The notes: generated by a model from the letters alone, not told the origin. A stretch of DNA of 64,000 nt from Ectobius pallidus (GCA_964059195.1 CAXKWD010000006.1:133492539-133556538); one strand, 5' to 3'; counted from the first letter of the stretch, positions 25,867 through 38,279 are shown. A program made the numbers and translations.

Positions 25867-25924
25867 AATCACTAATACTAACACCATTATTTACGTTGTA
25901 CGTGTCATTTTTTTAAGTATCTTT

Positions 25925-26015
25925 TTCTCTGTATGGAGCAGACTCTGTGGTCCACAAGTTACCTTTGCTGGATGCAGATTTGTTGACCCGGGTTTGGTCC
26001 ATGCTCCTTAGAATT
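25925..26015 (+). repeat. Possible degenerate SINE head
   Basis: ctctgtggtccacaag and cccgggtttggtcc resemble decayed A- and B-boxes. The evidence is weak. Confidence 0.3.
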
Positions 26016-29000
26016 TTATGAGTGCACCAAAAATGGAAAATAAGCATAAACTAAAGATAACTTAATATTCAATATTTACCAGGAATATTTATTTGTGTTT
26101 ATTTGTATTACAAATTACAATAGAAATTACTTCTTTAAATTTCGCATATAAAACTTTGATGTCTTTTCAGAAAAGAAAAGAAAAAAAAAACTTCTTAACC
26201 ATAAAATGTTATTTCTCCTTTAAATGGTTTTTCGACAAAACTTGAAAGCTGCTACTTCTCTAGCTCGTAATTTTTACTTGTCTGAAAGATTTTCCATAGT
26301 TGTTTTCCTCTATCCACTTACTCTTGACCAATTTAAACGATTATGATACTTGGTAAGAAATAGCGGCGATTAGCCGTGGAAAGTAAACATCCTGATAGCC
26401 CGGTATCTGACTTATTAATACCTATATACATCATGACCAATGTCAACCTCCAAGTCTGTACGTTTATTTCAGTTTCACGCTGTATAAACGCTATGTAAAC
26501 TAATTTTAAGAAGATAATAGCGTTTGCTATTTTCTGATCAGTATCGTTATGTAAATATATTCTCTCTACAGCCAAGAAGTATTTGTCATCGATCGTTCTG
26601 TGTTAAAGGTTCATAAACGAGCAAATTATTACAGATGCGCACAGAGTACGTATGCAAGTGCAACTGTTAAACGTCTTTATATATGTTACTCTATCAGGAA
26701 CGTATAAATTTTTATTTTTTATTTTTATTTTTTTATTATTTTTTTCAAGTTTTTATTTTATTTTTATTACAAATTACAAAATACAAATTAATACAAAGTT
26801 ATCACAAATACAAATATAAATAATATAAACACAATTAGTACAATTTCAAAAGAGTATTATTTGCCTCGCATGAGCATAGCTCGTGTTCGGGGTCAGTTCA
26901 GTCATACTAAAATTATATTTTGAACATTATATAAAAAAACATACATATTAGAGTTTTAGGCACAAAATAAGAATAAAAATAAATAAGATTGCTTATATGA
27001 AATAAATACATGAACAAAGAGACGAAAAAATTAATTACAATAACATAACAGAGTTACAAACAAAATACCTAATGTATTATTCCTATAGTCTATTATTCTT
27101 TACCCATTAAATAAATTGAATCACGTAAGGCATTATTTTGTGTGCTTTTCATTTTCTGTTATTTGAAGAGCATAGGTCTATCTGAGTGCCGAACATCATG
27201 ATCGAATAATGAAGTAAGATACCGTTCGGCAGGTCTATTGTAGTGCTGGAGCAGGGACTTCGATGATGACCTGGGAGATTACCAAAGGCAATGACAGGGT
27301 TGACATTACCTCAGTCATAAGAACGTGCAGAAAAGAGAAATGAAAGAAGATGTAGGTTTCATGTGAGGGAGCAGTTCTGATAGACTAGAAGAAACGTCAA
27401 GTTTTCAATCTTGTTTGTTTGCCACACCTACACCGCTCTCATCGATCCGTTCTGACAAGAGAGCTATCACACCCTGCTCAACAGTTGAAATATCGCAATT
27501 CTGTAGGGATCGGTTCCTGTACTTTCGATACTTTCGTTGATATAGCTCAACTTGAATATAAGCCAAGTTAAATAAACTGTCATATACTGTTTATTTTGTT
27601 CCACGCCTATTACGTGTGATGTAACGGTATCATAATGATACTAATTTCGAAACTGATTTTCATTATAAGATCAATGTGATATCGATTATTATCGAACACG
27701 GACGATTTCGAAAACTTGAAAGTAGCTACTGGAAATACTGTAATAAACAACTAAACCTGTATTTAAAATAAAGTCCATCCTGTTTGTTTTAATCTTAATA
27801 ACATACACAAATAAATTCATTTCCGGTTGTCAAAATCCGTTGATTCCAAGAAAACGCCCAAAAAAGCTTCGATCTGACCGAACGCTATGAGGTGCCATCT
27901 GTAGGAGAAGGCAAATAATAATAGAACCAGCTGATGCGTTTGTTTGAGTGAATCCAAAATATCTAAACTTAAACATTTAGACTAATTATGGTCTTACGCA
28001 ATTTGCCTATAATGGGAATTAAGGTACCGGTACTTGTATGAAAATTATGAAAGTCGCTTTGCTCGTTTGTTAAATATTACTGTATCTTCATAAATGCTAC
28101 GAATGAAAAGCAACGAAAAGACCGGTCTGACCACTGATGTAATGGATAAGGAATCATTTAAGTTAAGAAGATATTATCGTAGAATGAGAATTAAGAATGT
28201 GTTTTAGGTCATAAAATACAAATCAAATCCTAATTTGAAAATTTTCTGCCTTAACCTCCTTCAGGCCACTCTACCAGTACAACATTTTTTACTTAAGTTC
28301 TCTCACTCTCTGTAACACACACACACGCCTATCCACTTGTTCCGATAATAACATATTTAATGCCAGTGGTAATGATCATTTTGATTTCGTATTATTTATT
28401 AGTTTAATATTCAATACCTATAAATCGACACTTGTGGAAATTTGTAATTCGTGATAGCTACAAACTCTGCTTGAAAGTTTTCCAACTGAGATTACAAACC
28501 AGGATAAATATGCCTTCACATGAAGAAACATTAATACTACATAAACCGAAGGGATTTTGGGTTTATGTGTTTGAATATCAAGCTTTAACTCTGGTATATT
28601 CTATTGACTTAATTTCCTTTCGTATTAAACAAACAACGATTGCCTACTTACAATTTAGATCCACTGTATTGTACTACGATAACAGATGCAATACTTTAAT
28701 GGTTATCTTTTACACTAGAATAAGTTCTTAATACAGAATTCTATTAGCATTAATTTTCCCTGTATAAATTCATTTATAAATCGATAAATGGCATACAGAC
28801 TGGAATTGGAATAAATAAAAAATTAAAAAATCTTTAAAAATTTTCTCAGAGAGTGATTTTTCTCTAACATCAGTAAACTAAATGAATTGGTCAAGTTAAG
28901 AACTGAACAAAGTTATATTTTGTTATGAAAATGAGTTAAATTGTACTCTGTACGAAGGAACATCATACCAAGCAACGAAAGGCCAATCTCACCGATCTTA

Positions 29001-29579
29001 CCTACTTTATATGATTTCATAATTTTACCTCAAGTCTATAAACGACCAAATGCTATGCACTTGGTTCATTCTGGTTATTTTTATTGTACGTTGAGCTATT
29101 AGTGGTATCATTATTTTAGCAGAAGTGGAATAGTCGGGGCAATAAGTGAATTATTTGTTTATCACTAATAAGCAACTTCATGTTTATATAGGCCTACCAC
29201 ATTTATAAGACACTAACCCATCCACTATATATAACGTTCATACCCGTTTACTTTGTATAATTATGGGTATAATAAATATCCTGCGAAGTACCCATCGGGC
29301 AAAACTCAGATTGTGTGAATAAAACTAAATTAAAAAAAAAAATTATGACGCCAACCGGATCCATCCTTAGTTTTGGTGAAGGACTGAAAATGGCCTATTT
29401 TAACTGAAAATATATAGGTATCCATTTCATCATCAATGAAGAGGACCCTAAATTAGATACGCAAGATGTCTGACATAACCTGGATACTTGCTGTAATTGA
29501 CGAGTATAATGTACATTTTTATGAGAAGTTACTTTACATTATTGGACTTTACAACACCAAGTCTTAGTATCGTTCTGAC
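26016..29579. other. Large AT-rich region without a recognised gene
   Basis: Includes T- and A-rich tracts at 26703-27060 that could be a reverse-oriented retroelement 3' tail. A copy of a dispersed repeat at about 28025-28105 (see 48409 and 50929) and a plus frame of 99 codons at 28432-28731 without recognisable content are also present. No exon structure could be supported. Confidence 0.4.
28025..28105 (-). repeat. Dispersed repeat gcatttatgaaga..cgagcaaagcgac, minus copy
   Basis: The reverse complement aligns with 50929-50991: gcatttatgaag(a/g)tac, then acgagcaaagcgactt. A third, shorter copy is at 48409-48470. Confidence 0.55.
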
Positions 29580-29775
29580 TTTCTGTGCCCAAGGTTGCGA
29601 GTTCGATTCCGGCCCAGGTCGATGGCAAGTATGTGTGCATAAATGTGACAAGCCCATGTCAGTAGATTTACTGGCATGTAGAAGAACTCTTGCGGGACAA
29701 AATTTAGGCACACCGGCGACGGTCAAAGCCTAAGTTGCAGTACATCCCCTTCGTTAAATAACCATATACCTACCT
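29580..29775 (+). repeat. tRNA-derived SINE, copy 1
   Basis: Contains the B-box gcgagttcgattccgg, then a conserved body (gtagatttactggcatgtag, then aagaact, then gcgggacaaaat) and caccggcgacggtca, ending in gttaaataaccata and a (CCTA)n tail. The same order recurs at 44010-44165. Overlapping short open frames are shadows. Confidence 0.85.
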
Positions 29776-30364
29776 ACCTACAACACAAAGATTTTAACTT
29801 TGTACTTGAGGTTATAACATAAGCATGAAATAATGTGTTACAAATACACTTAGGCCTGCTATACATTATAAAACAAACCGTTGAGTGCAAGTTGAGGCCA
29901 TAAGGCAAAGATGATTATTGTGTAAAATAATATAACCCTCAACGAATATGAAATAAATAAATGATTATTTTCGTAATCAGGCCTATATTTTTACTGGTGC
30001 GACAGGACTTAATGTAACCTTTTTGATGGGGGTATACTCGCCACCAATTCTTAAGAGCCTGGACTCGCTCCACCAGTAATGCTTCTAAGGCCTTTAATGA
30101 GGGAATCCTATTGTTCAATAATCTCTATAAAATAACACAGACAATGAACCCCTCATAAGAACACAGGTGCAAAAAAATACTTTGAACTGTTGTAAGTTAG
30201 CTTACGACAAGACAATTCAAGTCTCATTTTATACAAATTGACATCAGAATAGACAGTAATTAAAGCAAATAAAATGCCGTGGTAAGCAAATTGGTCTATA
30301 CGAAATTGTTGCATCATCAGAAAATATTAGCTGTGCAAGAAAATGGATAATTTCTAGCACTTTA

Positions 30365-30661
30365 AAGTAAAGTGTTCGCTATTACAGGCCATGGAGGCCC
30401 AGAGGGTTCCAGGAGGTTGAGGCTCCCAGATTTTTAGGCATCGGCTCATGAAGGTGGTAAGGTTGTCAGCCTTACGCACCGGCTGCCTTTACCCCCAGGA
30501 TTTCTCCTGGTACTCATTTCTGTTAGGGAGAGGCTGAGTCGACCCCAGGGCCATAGTGCCACCAGAAGGATTAGGCCAATTGAAAAACTCCAATGACCTC
30601 ATCGGGGATAGAACCCACGACCTTCCGGTTGGTAGCGCAGGGCCTCAACCACTACGCTACG
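30365..30661 (-). repeat. tRNA-derived SINE with 15-bp target duplication
   Basis: On the minus strand it begins gtagcgtagtggttgag (A-box region) and continues to the B-box gtcgtgggttctatcccc, then a body of about 220 bp. The exact 15-mer atttctagcacttta flanks it at 30350-30364 and 30662-30676, fixing both borders. It is full length and little decayed at the head, so it is a fairly recent insertion. Confidence 0.92.
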
Positions 30662-30676
30662 ATTTCTAGCACTTTA

Positions 30677-31486
30677 TGTACTGATAATGATGACCCTAAA
30701 GAAGAAGTGGTTTCCTAAAAGGAGAAGTTTAAAGAAAGAAACTAAACAAGAGAAGGTACCGGCTAGATCTAGGATGAGAAGACCAAAAAATTAACATTAA
30801 AAGCCAACAGAAATCCTTTTATTACAGTACCAGTACTAGTATTAAGTTGGTTTCTTATATGCATTTCATAGCAAAATTTTATTATTTTTAAGTGAAAGCG
30901 TATTTATAACAATTACAATAGAAGGTTGATGATGAAATTTGGTTGAGTCTGATCTATCTTAGATACTAGAGACTTGCATTGTAAAGTTTAAGGATATACA
31001 AATAAAATACCTAAAATAAAACTCTTTTCTCTTATGCTCTTAAATTTCAAACTTGGCATTCATTAGATTTACACAAATATGATATTAAGGCTGAATGCAA
31101 AATTTCCTCTATCCACATTATGGGTACAGAGAGTAAAAATGGATAGACAAAATACCAAAGTCTCGATATTTTTCAATCAGATTTTAAAATCTCTTAAAAC
31201 TGGCATAATACAACTTTTACTTCTCATACTTTGGTTGGAAATGTTTTTAAATAATGTGAATCTACAGTAACGCCATATACTGTTTTACAGACGAATTTCT
31301 GTAGTGAAGGCAAGCCTAAAAATTACTCATATTGTTTTGACACAATATAAGGCAAGTTGAATATTCTCTCTCCGAGATTTCTTACCTCCTCAACAGTTTA
31401 AAATTGCAATACACTGTTCGACACCACCATTCACAATCTCTTAAAACAGAAACTATAAATCTGCATTTCTTCAAAGTTATGCTATA
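30677..31486. other. Downstream flank of the host exon, no gene seen
   Basis: AT-rich. Part may be 3' UTR of the minus-strand gene if the poly(A) signal nearest its stop is not used. Confidence 0.4.
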
Positions 31487-31492
31487 TTTATT
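31487..31492 (-). promoter_or_regulatory. Candidate poly(A) signal AATAAA for the 31563-33087 gene
   Basis: Minus-strand AATAAA lies about 70 nt beyond the stop codon of the zinc-ribbon protein. It is the first canonical hexamer after the stop. AATAAA is frequent in such AT-rich DNA, so use is unproven. Confidence 0.45.
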
Positions 31493-31562
31493 TTCAACAA
31501 AATGGACGTATCTATCTACAACAATCACACAAACTAAGTAACACAAAACATCTCCTTTACAC

Positions 31563-33087
31563 TCATACAAAAAGCCTTCTCACTCCACACTCGCAACAGA
31601 ACTTGGCGAGTGTTACCGGGTACTTAAAGCCACACTCATGGCAGAACTTGGACATCTTCGGACTGTCGGCTCTGGACTGAAGAAGAGGCGTTGGTGTGGA
31701 CATCACCAGAGGACTCTTTCCTCCATGCCTATCAACCTGCCCTGAACAGAGAGGTGGAAGTGAGGACTCAGACCCACTGGAGCTCAAGCAGTGGACATCA
31801 GCATCCAGCACTGCTTCCGAGTGCCTCTCTAAACCTTGAGAATTCACCTCTGCCAGCGGAGATTTGCGATTCAAACTGCTATAAGCAGAATCCCCACTAA
31901 TTTTATTGCCAATAGAGCGGCGATTGCAATGACAATCAGGCTCATCTTCCACATGGAGACTCATGACACTGCTCTTTCCCATATCAAGTTTCTTCCTCGG
32001 CTGCAACCTCACAGCATCTTCAGGTTCTTCATAATTCTGAGAGGATGTAGCGGGAAGTTTGGGCTCAGGACTGGAATGGGAAAATAAGGATCTAGATTGT
32101 AATGGACTAGAAAAAACATCTTCAATCTCAGTTTCATCAACTTCTAAGTGTGTTTCGTTCTTTTCAATTGAACCAGGATGATAAAGAGAGACTGACTGCT
32201 GCAAAGATAGCGCTGCACTTTCAAGCTTCTTTCTATACTTAGCTCTATTACTCTTTCGATTAACAGCATTTGCATCCATCTCAAAATTCAGCTCAAAATT
32301 AGGGATCGAACAAAGGCTGCTAAGGCTAAGCATTACATCTCTATTGTTGTTCAAATTGCTATCGTTCTCGTCAAATGCAGATGTGATTGTGGAAAGTGAA
32401 ATGTTGTGAGGCGAGGACATGGAACTGGGGTTATGGCCTGATATTATAAGTTCATCTAATTCAAATGAAGGAGAATCAAAATCTAGATCTAACCTGTCTG
32501 GTCTGACAGGAACTGGAGATTCGGATCTGGGTTTGGAAGGATATTTAGAGAAAGCAGAGGTTGGAGATGTTCGGAGTTCACTTTGCTGTGGTGGAGAAGG
32601 TGAACCAATTGGTTGACTGAATTTCTTTCGTGCCACGGGAGACGTAATTTCTTTCTTCTTCAGAGGTTCACTGTATTTCCTCTCCAAGGTTGGCTCGGAC
32701 CAGTCTGCATTCGATAGCAGCTCCATCATCTGACGTTCTGCAGATTTGTAAGGGTCGTATGATTCTTCTGCTGTTACACTGCTAGACTTGATCTCGTTCT
32801 TTTTGTTGTTCCTGTTTCTAGCTACGTTAACAACTGAAGTAGGAACAGGAACATTCTTCGATGTATTTTTTCCAGTAGGATTCAAACGTGTGATATTGCA
32901 AGATGATGAAAATAAGTCCCCAACATTGTCATTTGCTGATTTTTTCTTTTGGGGTTGTGGAGTCGATTCCCCTCTGCCACCAGAATTGTCCTTCCTATTA
33001 AGAGAGAGCCTTTTGGTGGGAGATGAGGTGCGCCTCTGTGTGCTACTTCGGGAAGTAGTGTTGCGCTGAGCACCACACGTTGGAGAG
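31563..33087 (-). CDS. Terminal exon of a Ser-rich protein with C-terminal zinc ribbon
   Basis: This is the only long conventional reading frame in the window. It is open on the minus strand from an in-frame stop at 33117-33119 down to TGA at 31563-31565, about 517 codons. The first in-frame ATG comes only after some 125 codons (MMELLSNADW), while the residues before it already look coding (basic, Ser/Thr/Arg-rich, SSPTKRLSLNRKDN). A splice acceptor (tttttcactactgag) ending at 33088 would start the exon at 33087, so I read this as the last exon of a longer gene. The protein is rich in Ser, Pro, Glu and Lys with many SP sites, suggesting a disordered, phosphorylated protein. The last 28 residues form a compact zinc ribbon: CHEC, 11 residues, CCEC, then GVRR. 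I do not recognise the family. No transposon features touch the exon, and the intact frame argues for a functional gene. Function unknown. Confidence 0.8.
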
Positions 33088-33160
33088 CTCAGTAGTGAAA
33101 AATCCCTTTCCCGGGTTCAGGACTGGGTAGGTTAAGTCTTAGGTTAAGATAATGCACATT
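33088..33160 (-). promoter_or_regulatory. Candidate intron 3' end upstream of the terminal exon
   Basis: On the minus strand two acceptor-like AGs precede the exon: one after cttaacctacccag (exon would carry a TGA in frame), and one after tttttcactactgag (frame open). Only the second is compatible with an uninterrupted protein. No donor site can be assigned. Confidence 0.4.
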
Positions 33161-34274
33161 GTGCGCGATTCCTTAATTAATAATAATCTCTATAGCAAGA
33201 GGAAGTGTTATTTGGGTAGTTCCAAGAACTGAGGCTCTTAAGAAATGGTGGCGACTATATTTAGGTTTCCATCGTATCAATGTCGCCTTTTATTAAAGCT
33301 TAACTGAATATATTTAGCCTTCCTCTATATATTTAGCCTTAGTGGTTTCCTCTTGACCTGGCCTAGAGATTAGCTATTTCTGCCCATTCTATACTTCTTG
33401 GAAAGCATTTTTTATCTTACTAAAGGCTTTTAACTCATGAATGGATAGTATCGTTAGCTTTCTGAAAATATCCTTTTGTTATGACTTTCGCTTATTTATT
33501 ATACTGAGAGAAAGCAATTCTGTCCATTATATTTTATCTTGGAAGGACTTCTTGTCGTCATAAATATTATTTTGATTGAATTTATATTTATTAATAATAC
33601 TGATTAACTAATGTAATAAATATTCATTACTTTTTATTTGCACTTCTGATAATTTTATGAATAATGTTTATATTAAGATTTTTGTTTAACTATGCGTATT
33701 TTGATACCCATCTCTCTATATAAATCGTTATCTTTTATACTAGAGTATTTGGTGATTAACTGATTTGAGGTCGATATAAATGTAGTAGTGTTACTATACT
33801 TTAGTATTTTGCAGTAGTTTAGGAAACTCGATTATTCCTAATTTCTCTAAGATACATACAATCCTCATAATTCAAGGTGTGTCAGATTTTAAAATTATTT
33901 AGCACATTGTTTTTCCAAAGGAGAGAAAAATAATCGCTCTCCATGAAACTGTAGCGGTGAAATTACGTAAATAATACAAGAATGCAAGAATATAGTAAGG
34001 TCAATAGAACATTTCCTAAGGATGGTTCATAAAAAAGGGACATGATTTAGTTAGAAAAAGTAATAATTGAAATTTGTGATGTGATAAAATTGGAAAATTT
34101 GATCTCGTATAGGATGTTAAAGCATATGATATTGCAGCTATTGTCTATAATATTTAATTGCAAATAGTCGCAATAACCTTAAAGTTTATAATCTATTCTA
34201 TAGGATTCAGTGGCTTGTATTAAATTTATATTACAAGGCCGGAAAAGAAATTTGAAGAAAAATTAAATTGAATA
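33161..34274. other. AT-rich flank, presumably intron or intergenic
   Basis: No coding exon recognised. A block at 33229-33263 is an inverted match to about 30028-30062 (aggctcttaagaa, then tggtggcga). Confidence 0.4.
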
Positions 34275-34276
34275 TA

Positions 34277-36135
34277 CTAGGGTAAGTCAATAAGTATCCG
34301 CACGCTGCACCGTTCAGCGTTTGTACCCAAGAAGAACAGCGTGCAGTGATTCGTTTTTTTGTCTTCTGAAGATGTACCAGGAGCCGAAATCCATCGGAGA
34401 CTTTCTACACAAAATGAGGGCAATGCTTTACCACGGTGAAGCATGTATGAATAGAATGAAAGTTCAAAAATGGTCTGACAAGGGTATTTTGTGTGAAGTG
34501 TGAAAGACGAGGAAAGAACAGGACGCCCATCCACATCCACTAGTGACGCCAACATAGACCAAGTGCATGTCATGATTCAGACAAATCGAAGAGTGACTGT
34601 CGATGAAGTGGCGAACCATATGCTATTTAACCATGGTTTTTACATTTGGCATTACTCATAACTATACTTCGGATTTTAGGTGAAAACCTATTTTAATCCT
34701 TAAGTGATATATGGACGAAAACTTGTATATGCATGTTTCATAAGTGACTATGCCTAAAACTGATACTTTTATAGGACCTAAACCGCCTATTTTTACGTTA
34801 GAGCCTAATATTGCCTTTTTGCTTGTTTTTCCTCTAAAGTTCAAAATAAGTTATTTTTGTTATAAATTCTAGAATTTATTTTCAGTTTGTACTAAATTTT
34901 TAGCTCGGAATGTGCAGTACATGGCACATTTATGACGTGGTTAAATAGTAAGGAATGTTTCGTCTTCAGTAGAAAATTTCCTTGGAATTCCAAAGAAAAT
35001 TAGTGTTTTTCTCCGGACTCCCACATCCAGTAAAAAAAAAAAAAAGTAGTTCTCTGAATCACTGAGGGGTACAAGGGGTTGAATATGCTAGCGTGCGTAA
35101 CTTCTGGGCGCAAGGATTAGGTTTTCACTTATGGTAGTAATACAGGCTCTAGTAATAGGTCTATATAATTCTGTGTACCCTAGGCCTAAATCTGTTTCAA
35201 TAAATATAATATTCTGCATTGCAATTGAGATATTTCAGAAAATTGGCAACTTAACGATTTTATAAGAGACTATTTTACGATTTTTAGAACCTATTTTCCA
35301 ACTTTTAGAACCTATTTTAGGTACCTAAAACACCATTTTTAGCGACCTAAAAGTCTGAAGTCTACTCATAACAGGTTTGACTTTCTTAAAGTCTGTGCAA
35401 GATGGGTCCCAAAACAGCACAAGCACAACTGTGTGTCCATCCGCCAACGCTTACTGGGCCGCCATACTAACGAAGGTGAAGCTTTTTTGAAACGAATAGT
35501 CACTGGAGACGAAATGTGGATCTATCACTTTGAGCCTGAAAGCAAACGCCAAAGCATGGAATGGAAACACCCTGCATCTCCAGTAAAAAATAAATTCAAG
35601 AGTCAATCTTCCGCAGGAAAAGTGATGCTCACACCTTTCTGGGATTCACAAGGGCCAATACTGTAACATTACTTGGGGGAGGTCTCAACAAATAAACAGT
35701 GCACATTACAGTGAGATGTTGAGCAACGAGCTGAAGCCTGCAATTCGAACCAAACGTCGAGGCCTATTGTCGAAAGGAGTTTTGTTGCATGACAATCGCG
35801 CCCACACTGCTCAAACTATTGCGAAACTGGGTTTTGAGGTGTTACGAGCATCCTGCATACAGTCCCGATCTCGTCTCGTCAGATTTCCATCTTTTTGGCC
35901 CACTTAAAGATGCCTTAAGGGGCCGTCGATTCACCACAGAACAAGAACTGAAAGAAGCGATGTATACATTGCTTGCTACTCAGCCGAAAAACTTTTTTTT
36001 TCTGAGGGCATCAGGAAGCTTGTGCAACGATGGATCATGTGCATTGAAAAGCTAGGGGATTATACATTGTTGAAAAATGAGGTAATTGTTGTTGGAATAA
36101 ATTTAAAAAATAGAGTGCGGAGTGATTTGCCCTCG
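34277..36135 (+). mobile_element. Mariner element, inactivated, split by an hAT-type insertion
   Basis: The ends ctagggtaagtcaataagta and (reverse complement) cgagggcaaatcactccgca are related TIRs flanked by TA. The N-terminal region (34320-34625) shows pieces of the mariner DNA-binding domain in shifting frames (RTGRPSTSTSDANID, VTVDEVANHM). After the insertion at 34663-35364 the protein resumes with CARWVPK, RQRLLGRHTNEGEAFLKRIV, TGDEMWIYHFEPESK (first catalytic Asp), KVMLTPFWDSQGPIL, RRGLLSKGVLLHDN (second Asp) and SSDFHLFGPLKDALRGRRF (third Asp), in three frames. Multiple frameshifts and stops make it a pseudogene. Length fits a full-length mariner of about 1.2 kb once the insertion is removed. 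Confidence 0.93.
34663..35364. mobile_element. hAT-like non-autonomous element inside the mariner
   Basis: The exact 8-bp duplication ctcataac flanks it at 34655-34662 and 35365-35372. The inverted ends are tatacttcggattttaggt and, reversed, tagacttcagacttttaggt. The interior is AT-rich with repeated acctattt/acctaaa and an A-tract, and has no transposase. The duplication resembles that of the 17379-18055 element (gtcataac). Confidence 0.88.
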
Positions 36136-36196
36136 TAAATTACAGAATAACGTAGCAAGACGTATACAAATAAAAATCCACACTCATCTCGCATTA

Positions 36197-36603
36197 TATA
36201 GTCCAGTTATTCATTGCTTGGCCAGGCGGCTTCCTTTCATTAGGAGAAAAAGTCTGCCGACAGCTCAACCCACATTCTTTAATTTTACCGCACCAATCAG
36301 CTAGTTACCCCAGCCAATCAAAATCTAAGAATGTCCTGTGACGATTTTGACAGCTACCATACTCGTCAACTCCGCGTGGAGTGAAATGCGCGGTTGCAAG
36401 ATGAAGTTGCAATAAACAATGACACTTGTGAATTGATTAAAGCGAAGGAAGAACCAAGGTCAGTGATAACAATGAGAGAATATTGCAACGTTGCTTTTGT
36501 TTTGGAAAGTGAAAGCCAAGACCGATTTAGTCAGATCAATTAACATAAAGAAACACCGACACCTTTGAAGCCGCCTGGCCATGCAATGAATAACTGCACT
36601 ATA
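36197..36603. mobile_element. 407-bp MITE with 34-bp TIRs
   Basis: The left arm tatagtccagttattcattg, then cttggccaggcggc, matches the right arm in reverse with two mismatches. The interior has no long open frame. The ends start TATAGT; a TA duplication is possible but overlaps the terminal sequence. The near-identical arms suggest recent activity. Confidence 0.9.
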
Positions 36604-37066
36604 CTAACTAATTATTTAAACCTGAGTTTAAGCGTGCTTGAGGCTTGGTATCGCTTTATTTTCAAAGTGTCCAATGTCTTGTGGATTAACGGACACTGAG
36701 CTAAATCGGTTTTCCATTTTTCTCATTTGAAGATCTGTATGGCTTTTTTTCGTTCTTGCAGTCGGTGTTATTGCTTATCTTTAAGATATTCTTGATCTTT
36801 TCCTTCTGCTAGTCTTTACCGGAATAACTCCGGAGGCTATCTGCAGCGACAAACGCTGGGTGATGGGATCGCCAATTCCCCATGCCAACATAGCAAGAAA
36901 TAAAGTATAAGCCTAATCGTTGTGTTAACTGTTTTCTTTGCAGACCTCATGGGGTTACATATCGTGTAAAAAATTCAGTCTAGGCAAATAAAGGGTTAAG
37001 ATTTTTTATCCTCGACCGTAGTGAAATACCCAGCCATTGACAAAATTATTTACAAATCATGTTGCA
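36604..37066. other. No gene seen
   Basis: AT-rich sequence between the MITE and the nested LINE/DNA-transposon locus. Confidence 0.4.
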
Positions 37067-37737
37067 CCTCTGCTTTTATTATTATTTAGTATTCTGCCTA
37101 TAGTCCAGTCAAATTGTCACAAAAAAAGTCACATAGATGCAAAATTTAGGGTAGAGCTAATTTTTTTATATGATGTCTGGCATGGTTTTGAGAATAATTT
37201 CTGACATTTTGCCAACAAAATTTTTTGCCGCCGGAGCCACCATCTTGAAAAAACTTCAAAATTTTCTATTTTATTTCTGTTTCTGCCCATTATCTGCCAA
37301 AATATGCACCTGACAAATATGTTTTACTATCCATCCTAAAAGTAGACTAAATTTGCTACAGTTTGAGATCAAATTGAGTTTTCTACCATGAATAGTTTCG
37401 GAAATACAGCTCTCCGAATTTCAGCAACATTTTGCAAAAAATTAAAAAATCTGAACTTTCAACTAGTTTTTGCTCGCTATCTTCTAAATGACCAAGCCTT
37501 CAGTAAACTTTCGAAGGATAACTTTTAAACTAGAGTAAATTTGCAACAAGATGAGTATTTTAACGTTTTGATACCTATTATAGGTCACCAGATACAGAGG
37601 TATCTACAACTCCTCACATTTCAGAAAACGTATTGAAGGTACAAAAAGTCTAGTTTTGCCTAGGATATTCTAAATGGCGTTTCCCACAGTAAAACCTGTG
37701 TTGTCTTATAGGTAAATATTACATGGTAATTAACAAC

Positions 37738-38072
37738 CAAAACAGTATTTCCAAGAATTTATTAAGGACTTCTTCCAGAGTGTCATCAAACGACTGAAAC
37801 AACCCTGGATAACTCCGGGCTTCGCCACATCGCAGTTTCTAACGGAATATGGACCATTCTTAGCATATCTAGCCAGAATTAATTTAGCAGGAGATTCATT
37901 ATGTTGCTGTGAGAACTGTGAAGATGATTCCATGTACCATGTGTTATATAAGTTACATGTGCCAGACATGAGGCGGCTCAGAGCGGCTGCGATGACTGAA
38001 GACGAACCGTGGGCCCCGGGCTTAACCTTCTGGACAAGGAAGAACAACTTCGAGGCTTGTCTAGGGGAATAG
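37738..38072 (+). pseudogene. LINE ORF2 C-terminal fragment inside the DNA transposon
   Basis: A single open frame reads SVIKRLKQPWITPGFATSQF, then LTEYGPFLAYLARINLAG, a Cys cluster (CCCENCEDD) and YHVLY, ending at TAG 38070-38072. The LTxxGxF...YL motif followed by a CxxC..H knuckle is the typical end of R1/I-type non-LTR ORF2 proteins. It replaces the region where the N-terminal part of the transposon protein would be expected, so it either inserted there or was captured. No target duplication was found. Confidence 0.7.
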
Positions 38073-38279
38073 CCTATGGCTCAGGGACTCTGGATAACTT
38101 CACATTGGCCAATAAAAAAACATTTAAAAAATGATAGACTAAGGAAACCAATGTAGGCCTAAACAGAAAATAATAAGAAAAGTTGGTGTAGGTACAGCAT
38201 TTTAATTTGGAAAGACCTGCGTTTTATTTTAGAAGAACACTTTGCAGTGTCCTCTGAAAAAAATTATTTCCTATATCAG

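Noticed and set aside
31563..32885. Starting the zinc-ribbon CDS at 32885
   Set aside because: That codon is TTG, the frame stays open upstream to 33116, and upstream residues look coding; a spliced exon is likelier.
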